From: Prevotella sp. UBA1395
GTDB lineage: Bacteria > Bacteroidota > Bacteroidia > Bacteroidales > Bacteroidaceae
NCBI GenBank assembly: GCA_002305235.1
Contig: DBQL01000220.1
Coordinates: forward strand, 813-6,285
Direction: 5' to 3'
DNA length: 5,473 bases
Of this stretch, positions 1-5,473 are shown in pieces; within the stretch, counting starts at the first letter, position 1; the number at the start of each line of letters is the position of its first letter. The notes under the pieces were generated by a model. That model had not been told where the DNA came from, ran no database searches, and saw only the letters and a list, made by a program, of their open reading frames with translations. A program made the translations under genes and the position numbers.

Positions 1-704
1 CCTACCAAAGCGTGGTGACGATGAACGGCTATCTCTATCTCACAGACAACGGCAGCGTGAAACGCTCGGCCGACGGCGAGACATGGGAGACCACCGGCAC
101 GCCGGCAGAACCTACGCGGCTCATCGGCGCCGGCAGCACCAAGCTCTACGCGCTGACCGCCAACGCCATCGTCTCGTCGGCCGACAACGGTGCCACATGG
201 ACCGCCGAGAGCTTGGACGACGATGCCTCGATGCTGCCTGCGGATAACATCAATTTCGTGTGCATGGCCGTCAAGACCAATGCCGGCACCAACAAGCTCG
301 TGCTCATCGGCCGCCGCGACGGCCATACCCGCGTGTGGAGCAAGGTGGAGGAGAACGCGGCCGGCGCGCAACCCGCGCCGTGGGTGTTCTACAACGACGA
401 CCCTCACAACATCCTCACGCTGCCCCTGACAGACAATCTGCGGGTCGTGGCCTTCGACGGAGGACTGCTCGCCATCGGCGATGACTTCTCGACGCTATAC
501 AAGAGCAACGACCAAGGACTCACATGGCAAGCCTACGGCGACCTGACCATCACCGCAGACTTCGGCCGCACGGCCGCACCCTTTGCCGTGGCAACCGACA
601 GTACGAACACCCTTTACATCTCCAAGGCGGGAAGCCCCGATATATGGGCGGGACGCATCGCACGATTGGGATGGGGCACCGCCCGACAACAATACGAGGA
701 GTGA
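1..704 (+). CDS. Asp-box beta-propeller protein, DUF6242-like, 3' part only
   Basis: The gene runs in from before the window; the first whole codon is at 3, and 233 residues remain before the TGA at 702-704. An in-frame GTG at 12 is not a credible start, because the frame stays open to the window edge and no signal peptide follows. Three Asp-box (BNR) motifs of the form S-x-D-x-G-x-T-W are visible: a shortened one at residues 22-28 (SADGETW), one at 59-66 (SADNGATW) and one at 168-175 (SNDQGLTW). Such motifs mark beta-propeller blades in sialidase-like and photosystem-stability-factor-like folds. The C-terminus (IWAGRIARLGW, then a short polar tail) resembles, from memory, the end of Bacteroidota DUF6242 proteins, often found beside DUF6089. 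No catalytic residues can be assigned, so no enzymatic role is claimed. A secreted or surface-attached propeller is likely, but the signal sequence lies outside the window. Confidence 0.75.
   Translation, partial: YQSVVTMNGYLYLTDNGSVKRSADGETWETTGTPAEPTRLIGAGSTKLYALTANAIVSSADNGATWTAESLDDDASMLPADNINFVCMAVKTNAGTNKLVLIGRRDGHTRVWSKVEENAAGAQPAPWVFYNDDPHNILTLPLTDNLRVVAFDGGLLAIGDDFSTLYKSNDQGLTWQAYGDLTITADFGRTAAPFAVATDSTNTLYISKAGSPDIWAGRIARLGWGTARQQYEE
696..701 (+). promoter_or_regulatory. Shine-Dalgarno-like GAGGAG before the DUF6089 gene
   Basis: GAGGAG lies four bases before the ATG at 706 and also encodes the last two Glu residues of the upstream gene. It is the only purine-rich SD-like sequence next to a start codon here; uppS, bamA and ompH lack one. 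Many Bacteroidota genes do not use SD pairing, so it may be incidental. The one-base gap between stop and start suggests translational coupling in any case. Confidence 0.35.
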
Positions 705-705
705 G

Positions 706-1383
706 ATGAGACGACGGCTGATTTTCATGATGCTCTGGGGAGTCTGCACGCTGTCGCAGGCGCAGGATGACCCCGAATATCGCATGGAGATTGGTGCGGG
801 GATAGGTCTCACCGGCTATCTCGGCGACTTCAACGGTAAGCTCACGCGCGACCTGCAACCCGCGGCCACCGCCGTGGCACGATATGTCATCAGTCCGTAC
901 ATGGCACTGAGAATGAGCGTGGGCATGGGCACGATGAAAGGATCGTCGGCCGACGTGGAGACATTCTACCCCGACTATGCCGAAACACCCTACACGTTCA
1001 AGAACAAGGTCTACGACGTGGGCGTGACCTACGAATATAATTTTTGGCCATACGGCACCGGACGCGACTACCGGGGGGCAAAAAGGCTCACCCCGTTTGT
1101 CTTTGCCGGGTTGGGCGCGACATACGCCGACACCCCCGGGAAAGGCCGGATGGCACTGAACATGCCCATAGGACTCGGCGTGAAATACAAGATGGGCGAC
1201 CGGCTGAACCTCGGCGTGGAATGGGCCATGCACTTCGCGCAGACCGACTATCTCGACGGCGTGAAAGACCCCTACTACGTGAACAGCAGCGGACTCTTTA
1301 AAAACACCGACTGCTACTCGGCCCTGCGACTCACCATCACTTATAGCTTCATGGCCAAATGCGTGACCTGCAACAAGGAGTGA
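706..1383 (+). CDS. DUF6089-family outer-membrane beta-barrel protein
   Basis: This encodes a 225-residue protein. The ATG at 706 is chosen because a signal peptide follows at once: RRR, a hydrophobic stretch (residues 5-16), then SQA before a likely cleavage site after Ala19. In-frame starts further upstream would overlap the preceding gene and bury this signal. The mature part shows amphipathic beta-strand patterning, beginning EIGAGIGLTGYLGDFNGKL, with repeated aromatic and Gly-rich strands (FVFAGLGATYA, LNLGVEWAMHFAQTDYLDG) and a final strand LRLTITYSF at 207-215. This matches DUF6089, a Bacteroidota family of small outer-membrane porin-like proteins of similar length and unknown function. 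After the last strand comes a tail, MAKCVTCNKE, with a CxxC pair (Cys219, Cys222), unusual for a barrel. Cys203 is the only other cysteine in the mature chain. The gene follows the propeller gene after one base, so the two are probably co-translated. Family assignment is fairly sure; role unknown. Confidence 0.85.
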   Translation: MRRRLIFMMLWGVCTLSQAQDDPEYRMEIGAGIGLTGYLGDFNGKLTRDLQPAATAVARYVISPYMALRMSVGMGTMKGSSADVETFYPDYAETPYTFKNKVYDVGVTYEYNFWPYGTGRDYRGAKRLTPFVFAGLGATYADTPGKGRMALNMPIGLGVKYKMGDRLNLGVEWAMHFAQTDYLDGVKDPYYVNSSGLFKNTDCYSALRLTITYSFMAKCVTCNKE

Positions 1384-1500
1384 GCACCCCGCACGGCCAA
1401 CGACTCACAGGCCGGCACTCTGCGCGCGAGACCCATGCCGCACACGCGGATAACCAAACGGGCACACGGCCACGCCAATAACAACATTGCGAGAAAATAC

Positions 1501-1513
1501 AAGTTCAAAGTAA
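1501..1513 (+). repeat. Start-proximal repeat AAGTTCAAAGTAA, copy 1 (before uppS)
   Basis: This 13-mer ends six bases before the uppS ATG. An identical 13-mer sits at 2401-2413 before bamA, and its core GTTCAAAGTA recurs at 5094-5103 before ompH. I found no further copy of the core in the window. Its placement relative to start codons points to a leader element or a dispersed intergenic repeat unit. It does not resemble a Shine-Dalgarno sequence. Confidence 0.7.
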
Positions 1514-1519
1514 GAAGAT

Positions 1520-2284
1520 ATGACTAAAGTCGACAAGAACAACATTCCACAGCACATCGCCATCATCATGGACGGCAACGGAAGATGGGCTGCCCGTCAG
1601 GGTAAAGAGCGAAGCTACGGCCATCAGGCCGGAGTGGAAACCGTGCGACGCATCACCGCGGACTGTACCCGATTGGGTGTGAAATTCCTCACACTGTATA
1701 CCTTCTCCACCGAGAACTGGAACAGGCCCGAACCGGAGGTCGCCGCACTCATGGGACTGGTGCTCACGTCGCTCGAGACTGAAATTTTCATGCGCAACAA
1801 CGTGAGATTCAGGGTCATCGGCGATATAAAGCGACTGCCCGAGATGGTGCAGCAGAAACTTCAGGAGACGATGGACCACACGGCTCAAAACACTGCCATG
1901 ACGATGGTGGTGGCCTTGAGCTACAGCTCGCGATGGGAAATCACCAAGGCCGCCCGCGACATCGCCAACAAGGTGAAAGACGGTACGCTCAGCCCCGACG
2001 ACATCGACGAGGAGACCCTGAGCCGACACATGGACACCAACTTCATGCCCGACCCCGACCTGCTCATACGTACCGGAGGCGAACTGCGCATATCCAACTA
2101 CCTGTTGTGGCAGATTGCTTACTCCGAACTGTATTTCACCGATACCTATTGGCCCGACTTCAGCCGCAGAGACTTGCTCGAGGCCATCGCCGACTATCAG
2201 GGACGCCAACGCCGCTTTGGCAAGACCGAGGCGCAGGTAGAACAGGGCGACACCGCCGCAACCCAAGAAACCAACAAGGAATAA
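1520..2284 (+). CDS. uppS: Undecaprenyl diphosphate synthase (cis-isoprenyl transferase)
   Basis: The 254-residue product is a cytosolic, membrane-associated cis-prenyltransferase. The family condenses isopentenyl diphosphate onto farnesyl diphosphate to give undecaprenyl diphosphate, precursor of the lipid carrier for peptidoglycan and surface glycans. All hallmark motifs are present: MDGNGRWA at 17-24, with Asp18 matching E. coli Asp26; GHQAG at 34-38, with His35 matching His43; [10 protein letters not shown] at 61-70, containing the Ser-x-Glu-Asn-Trp and Arg69 substrate-binding residues; and the C-terminal [10 protein letters not shown] at 184-193 followed by [10 protein letters not shown], giving Arg184, Arg190 and Glu203 for diphosphate and Mg2+ binding. 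Length is normal. The last 20 or so residues after RRFG are polar and probably not part of the core. The ATG at 1520 leaves the usual short N-terminus before the MDGNGRWA motif. No SD sequence precedes it; the repeat at 1501-1513 does. bamA follows after 133 bp, a common Bacteroidota arrangement. Confidence 0.97.
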   Translation: MTKVDKNNIPQHIAIIMDGNGRWAARQGKERSYGHQAGVETVRRITADCTRLGVKFLTLYTFSTENWNRPEPEVAALMGLVLTSLETEIFMRNNVRFRVIGDIKRLPEMVQQKLQETMDHTAQNTAMTMVVALSYSSRWEITKAARDIANKVKDGTLSPDDIDEETLSRHMDTNFMPDPDLLIRTGGELRISNYLLWQIAYSELYFTDTYWPDFSRRDLLEAIADYQGRQRRFGKTEAQVEQGDTAATQETNKE

Positions 2285-2356
2285 GCCGGCCAACAGCCAA
2301 TACACAGACACCGCACACCGGCCATAACAGCAAACCATAACGGCGAAACGGCGGGA

Positions 2357-2387
2357 ATGGCAACAGGGGCACAGCCCCCAAAACCAT
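2357..2387 (+). other. Possible two-step hairpin in the uppS-bamA spacer
   Basis: GGGGC (2366-2370) and GCCCC (2374-2378) form a five-pair stem with an ACA loop. ATGG (2357-2360) and CCAT (2384-2387) can pair around it, with symmetric five-base internal loops. No T-run follows, so this is not an intrinsic terminator. It could be an mRNA structure in the bamA leader, or chance in GC-rich sequence. Confidence 0.25.
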
Positions 2388-2400
2388 GCCCCCAACCTCT

Positions 2401-2413
2401 AAGTTCAAAGTAA
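2401..2413 (+). repeat. Start-proximal repeat AAGTTCAAAGTAA, copy 2 (before bamA)
   Basis: Identical to the 13-mer before uppS, and ending four bases before the bamA ATG at 2418. The sequence around it is otherwise unlike the uppS leader, which makes the shared block stand out. No SD sequence is present between it and the start codon. Confidence 0.7.
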
Positions 2414-2417
2414 CACG

Positions 2418-5036
2418 ATGCATCACAACAAAAACAAGATATTTGCAGCACTCATGGCCATGTCATGCTGTGCAGGAGCGAATGCCCAATACAAAATCGT
2501 TCACCCCGACATCACCTACGCCGGAACACCGCGCGACCTTGTCATCGGCGGGATGAAGGTCGTGGGCATGGACGGATACGAGGACTATATGCTCACAAGC
2601 ATCTCGGGATTGGCCGTAGGACAGCGCATCACCGTGCCCGGAAACGAGATTACCGATGCCGTGAAACGCTACTGGAAACACGGCTTGTTCTCGGATGTTC
2701 GCATCTCGGCCGACTCCATCGTGGGCAGCAAGATTTTCCTGAGAGTATCTCTCAAGCCACGGCCCCGCGTGTCGGAAATCAACTATGTGGGCCTGAAGAA
2801 GACCGAACGGGATGACATGGAGCAGAAACTCGGCATGATCAAGGGCGGACAAATCACCCCCAACATGATAGACCGGGCCAAGATTCTGGCCAAGAAATAC
2901 TTTGATGACAAAGGCTTCAAGAATGCCGACATCGATATCAGGCAGCGTGACGACGTGACGGCGAAAAACCAAGTGATACTCGATGTGGTCATCGACAAGA
3001 AAGAAAAGATGAAGGTGAGGAACATCATCATCGAGGGAAACGAGAAACTCAAAGACTCGAAGATCAAGGGTGGACTGTTCAAGAAAGGGGCCTTCGCGAA
3101 GACCCACGAGGCCGGAAAACTCTCTTCGTTCCTCAAAGCCAAGAAATATACGCCGGAAAGATGGAAGGAAGACAAGGAGAAACTCATCGCCAAATACAAC
3201 GAGCTGGGATATCGTGACGCCACCATCGTCGAGGACAGTGTGTGGAACATCGACCCCAAACATGTGAACATATATATAAAGGTGGACGAGGGACAGAAAT
3301 ATTTTGTACGCAACATCCACTGGGTGGGCAACACCGTATATACCTCAGATGCCCTCTCGAAGCTACTCGGCATGCAGAAAGGCGATGTCTACAACCAAAA
3401 ACTCATGGACAAGCGACTCACCGAGGATGAGGATGCCGTGGGCAACCTCTATTATAACAATGGCTATGTGTTCTCGGGAATCCAGCCCACCGAAATGAAT
3501 ATCTTGGGCGACTCCATCGACTTGGAGATGCGGGTGAGGGAAGGACCGCAGGCCCACCTGAGCCATGTGCGCATCAATGGCAACAACCGCCTCTACGAAA
3601 ACGTGGTGAGACGCGAGCTGCACACCAAGCCCGGAGACCTCTTTTCCAAAGACGCCATCATGAGATCGGTGCGAGAACTGGCATCGATGGGACACTTCGA
3701 CCCGGAAAAGGTGGTGCCCGACATACAGCCCAACGGCGAGACAGGAACCGTCGACGTGAACTATAATCTCGAGCAAAGATCTAACGACCAAGTGGAATTC
3801 TCACTCGGATGGGGACAGACGGGCATCATCGGGCGAGTGGGACTCACCCTTAACAACTTCTCGATTGCCAACCTCTTCAACAAGAACAAAGAGCACAGGG
3901 GTATCATGCCCATCGGCGACGGCGAGAAACTGTCGCTCGGCGTGCAGACCAACGGTACGTACTATCAGAGCTACAACACCAGCTACTCCACCTCATGGTT
4001 TGGCGGAAAACGACCCATGCAACTGTCTTTCGGACTGTTCTACTCCAAGCAGACCGACGTGTCGAGCAACTATTACAACTCGGCATGGCAGCAAACGCTC
4101 TACACATCGATGCTCGGAACAGGAAGTTACAACTATACCAACTACGAGAACTATTACGACCCCGACCAGTATGTGAAACTCATCGGAGCCAATCTCGGTT
4201 GGGGCAAGCGCCTGAGATGGCCCGACGACTACTTCACTTTCTCCATGCAGCTGTCGTATACACGCTACATGCTGAAAAACTGGAAATACTTCTTGCTCAG
4301 GACCGGAAACTCCAACAACCTCAACCTGAGCCTTTCTCTCGACCGATCCTCAACGGATAACCAACTCTTTCCGCGCCGCGGCTCGGAGTTCTCGGCCAGT
4401 GTTTCCATCACCCCGCCGTGGTCGGCATGGGACGGCAAGGACTACAAGAACCTCGCCAACAACTCCAATTCGCCCAACTACATGAAGGAGATGCAAGAGA
4501 AATTCAGGTGGATCGAGTATCATAAGTGGAAGTTTAAGTCGCGCACCTTTACCGCCTTGTCCGGCTCGCAGAAGTGCTTCGTGCTGATGACGCGCATCGA
4601 ATTAGGATTGCTCGGCAGCTACAATAAATACAAGAAAAGCCCGTTTGAAACCTATTACATGGGTGGAGACGGTATGAGCGGATATTCCACAAGCTATGCC
4701 GAAGAGACCATCGGACTCCGCGGATACGAGAACGGGTCGCTCACCCCATACGGATACGAGGGCTATGCCTACGACCGCTTCTCCTTGGAGCTGCGCTATC
4801 CGCTGATGCTCGGCAACACCACCATCTACGCCCTGAGCTTCGTCGAGGGCGGAAACGCGTGGACCGACACCAAGAAATTCAACCCCTTCGACATGAAACG
4901 CTCTGCCGGAGTCGGAGTAAGAATATTCCTTCCGATGGTGGGACTCATGGGTATCGACTGGGCCTACGGCTTCGACAAGGTCTTTGGAACCAAGGGTGGC
5001 AGCCAGTTCCACTTCGTTCTCGGTCAGGAGTTCTAA
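2418..5036 (+). CDS. bamA: Outer-membrane protein assembly factor BamA
   Basis: The 872-residue product is an Omp85-family insertase, the core of the BAM complex that folds beta-barrel proteins into the outer membrane. A signal peptide (hydrophobic residues 8-19, ending GANA) is probably cut after Ala23. Five POTRA domains can be traced by their repeated openings and Gly-x-Asn turns: about 41-117, 118-199 (VSEINYVG), 200-293 (VRNIIIEGN, with a Lys-rich insertion), 296-378 (FVRNIHWVGN) and 380-456 (LSHVRINGN). The barrel spans about 458-872. The conserved loop-6 motif reads LRGY at 767-770, a variant of the classical VRGF/Y that keeps the central Arg and Gly. The chain ends in the beta-signal FHFVLGQEF, with Phe last. 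It is somewhat longer than E. coli BamA, in line with Bacteroidota homologues, which have larger surface loops. The start at 2418 is supported by the signal peptide directly after it. uppS lies upstream and an OmpH/Skp chaperone gene downstream, a functionally coherent set. Confidence 0.96.
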   Translation: MHHNKNKIFAALMAMSCCAGANAQYKIVHPDITYAGTPRDLVIGGMKVVGMDGYEDYMLTSISGLAVGQRITVPGNEITDAVKRYWKHGLFSDVRISADSIVGSKIFLRVSLKPRPRVSEINYVGLKKTERDDMEQKLGMIKGGQITPNMIDRAKILAKKYFDDKGFKNADIDIRQRDDVTAKNQVILDVVIDKKEKMKVRNIIIEGNEKLKDSKIKGGLFKKGAFAKTHEAGKLSSFLKAKKYTPERWKEDKEKLIAKYNELGYRDATIVEDSVWNIDPKHVNIYIKVDEGQKYFVRNIHWVGNTVYTSDALSKLLGMQKGDVYNQKLMDKRLTEDEDAVGNLYYNNGYVFSGIQPTEMNILGDSIDLEMRVREGPQAHLSHVRINGNNRLYENVVRRELHTKPGDLFSKDAIMRSVRELASMGHFDPEKVVPDIQPNGETGTVDVNYNLEQRSNDQVEFSLGWGQTGIIGRVGLTLNNFSIANLFNKNKEHRGIMPIGDGEKLSLGVQTNGTYYQSYNTSYSTSWFGGKRPMQLSFGLFYSKQTDVSSNYYNSAWQQTLYTSMLGTGSYNYTNYENYYDPDQYVKLIGANLGWGKRLRWPDDYFTFSMQLSYTRYMLKNWKYFLLRTGNSNNLNLSLSLDRSSTDNQLFPRRGSEFSASVSITPPWSAWDGKDYKNLANNSNSPNYMKEMQEKFRWIEYHKWKFKSRTFTALSGSQKCFVLMTRIELGLLGSYNKYKKSPFETYYMGGDGMSGYSTSYAEETIGLRGYENGSLTPYGYEGYAYDRFSLELRYPLMLGNTTIYALSFVEGGNAWTDTKKFNPFDMKRSAGVGVRIFLPMVGLMGIDWAYGFDKVFGTKGGSQFHFVLGQEF

Positions 5037-5093
5037 GTCAAAACATAAAAATACTTAACGATGTAACCGGCGAACCGGCAACAGCGTCTACAT

Positions 5094-5103
5094 GTTCAAA
5101 GTA
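5094..5103 (+). repeat. Core repeat GTTCAAAGTA, copy 3 (before ompH)
   Basis: This is the ten-base core of the element seen before uppS and bamA, here ending 20 bases before the ompH ATG at 5124. An AT-rich stretch (TTATTTTAAAAA) lies between the core and the start codon, which accounts for the greater distance. No Shine-Dalgarno sequence is present; the leader just before the ATG is A-rich, as is common in Bacteroidota. Confidence 0.5.
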
Positions 5104-5123
5104 TTATTTTAAAAAGAACAGAT

Positions 5124-5473
5124 ATGAAGATCATGAGCAACTTGAAGGCATGGAGAACGGCCAAGATAGCCGTTGTGATGTGTCTGTGTCTGATGAGCCT
5201 TGCGCCCACAACGGCGAGCGCGCAGAAATTCGCGCTCATCGATATGGAATATGTACTGAAGAACATCCCGGCATACGAGCGAGCCAACGAGCAACTCAAC
5301 CAAATCTCCAAGAAATGGCAAGCAGAGGTCGAGGCACTCAATACCGAAGCCGGCACGATGTACAAGAATTACCAGAACGAACTGGTCTTCCTCTCGCAAG
5401 AACAAAAGCAGGCCAAGCAGGAACAAATCATGCAAAAGGAGAAGGAAGCGTCTGAATTGAAGAAGAAATACTT
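5124..5473 (+). CDS. OmpH/Skp-family periplasmic chaperone, 5' part
   Basis: An open frame from the ATG at 5124 runs off the window end after 116 codons plus two bases. The N-terminus is a signal peptide: basic residues (Lys8, Arg11, Lys14), a hydrophobic core at about 15-27, then TTASA before probable cleavage after Ala33. The mature chain starts QKFALIDMEYVLKNIPAY, which matches the OmpH/Skp opening strand-helix pattern. From about residue 50 on it is rich in Gln, Glu and Lys (QEQKQAKQEQ, KEKEASELKKKY), as expected for the coiled-coil arms that hold unfolded outer-membrane proteins. An alternative start at Met4 (5133) would still keep the signal peptide. Skp delivers barrel proteins to BamA, so its place directly after bamA fits. 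Bacteroidota often carry two ompH-like genes in tandem here; whether a second follows cannot be seen. The family call is firm, though which paralogue it is remains open, so no symbol is given. Confidence 0.93.
   Translation, partial: MKIMSNLKAWRTAKIAVVMCLCLMSLAPTTASAQKFALIDMEYVLKNIPAYERANEQLNQISKKWQAEVEALNTEAGTMYKNYQNELVFLSQEQKQAKQEQIMQKEKEASELKKKY

Noticed and set aside
1036..1046. TATAATTTTTG inside the DUF6089 gene as a possible promoter
   Set aside because: It lies within coding sequence far from any start. Spacing is one base off the Bacteroidota TAnnTTTG motif, and TATAAT itself is not the main promoter form in this phylum.
550..1233. Open frame of 227 codons on the minus strand, spanning the propeller-DUF6089 junction
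   Set aside because: It runs across two genes that are well supported on the other strand, and its His/Arg/Cys-rich translation has no family resemblance.
1933..2340. Plus-strand open frame of 135 codons inside uppS and the following spacer
   Set aside because: Arg/His/Pro-rich translation typical of a +1 shadow in GC-rich sequence; uppS occupies the other frame.
1505..2395. Open frame of 296 codons on the minus strand, opposite uppS
   Set aside because: It lies almost entirely antisense to a gene with every UppS motif. Its translation is Val-, Gly- and His-rich with no recognisable domain, as expected from the complement of GC-biased codons.
2432..2489. Lipoprotein signal in BamA, because of the two cysteines near residue 17
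   Set aside because: The residues before the cysteines (AMS) do not make a lipobox, and a standard Ala-x-Ala cleavage site (ANA before Gln24) follows.
2463..3320. Open frame of 285 codons on the minus strand, opposite the BamA POTRA region
   Set aside because: It is an antisense shadow of bamA with no signal peptide or known motif; codon bias on the plus strand explains the lack of stops.
5061..5066. ATGTAA start-stop between bamA and ompH
   Set aside because: A minimal start-stop could stall ribosomes, but a six-base match in an AT-leaning spacer is expected by chance and nothing else supports it.
5067..5078. CCGG-CGAA-CCGG stem after bamA as a possible terminator
   Set aside because: The stem has only four pairs and no T-run follows. 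It also reads as a direct repeat AACCGGC-G-AACCGGC, so evidence for termination is lacking.
4859..5455. Plus-strand open frame of 198 codons across the bamA end and the ompH start
   Set aside because: It is out of frame with both bamA and ompH, which have clear family signatures over the same bases; its product is low-complexity Arg/Gln-rich sequence.

Overview
The window looks like a piece of a Bacteroidota chromosome, most likely from a relatively GC-rich member of the Prevotellaceae or a neighbouring family of Bacteroidales. This rests on the gene types (a Bacteroidota-type BamA, a DUF6089 outer-membrane protein, and an Asp-box protein resembling DUF6242), their order, and start regions that mostly lack a Shine-Dalgarno sequence. 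The family-level placement is an inference.

All supported genes lie on the plus strand. In order they are: the 3' end of an Asp-box beta-propeller protein (to 704); a DUF6089-family beta-barrel protein (706-1383) separated from it by one base; a spacer of 136 bp; uppS (1520-2284), for undecaprenyl diphosphate synthase; a spacer of 133 bp; bamA (2418-5036), the core outer-membrane protein insertase; an 87-bp spacer; and the 5' part of an OmpH/Skp-family periplasmic chaperone gene (from 5124), cut off by the window end. No tRNA, rRNA, CRISPR array, insertion sequence or phage signature was seen. No gene-free stretch exceeds 300 bp.

The genes form an envelope-biogenesis cluster. UppS makes the lipid carrier for peptidoglycan and surface glycans. 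Skp/OmpH chaperones escort unfolded outer-membrane proteins across the periplasm, and BamA folds them into the outer membrane. DUF6089 is itself a likely BamA client. The propeller protein and DUF6089 have no assigned role, and their position makes them candidates for envelope functions.

This is largely an ordinary housekeeping region and I do not see a clear new system. The most notable unexplained signal is a short repeated element. The 13-mer AAGTTCAAAGTAA lies just before the start codons of both uppS and bamA, and its 10-base core GTTCAAAGTA recurs before ompH. In all three places the core can be read in frame (Phe-Lys-Val) from an upstream ATG. Lesser points are a CxxC tail on DUF6089, T-poor spacers without the Bacteroidota promoter motif, and a Tyr/Asn-rich loop in BamA.
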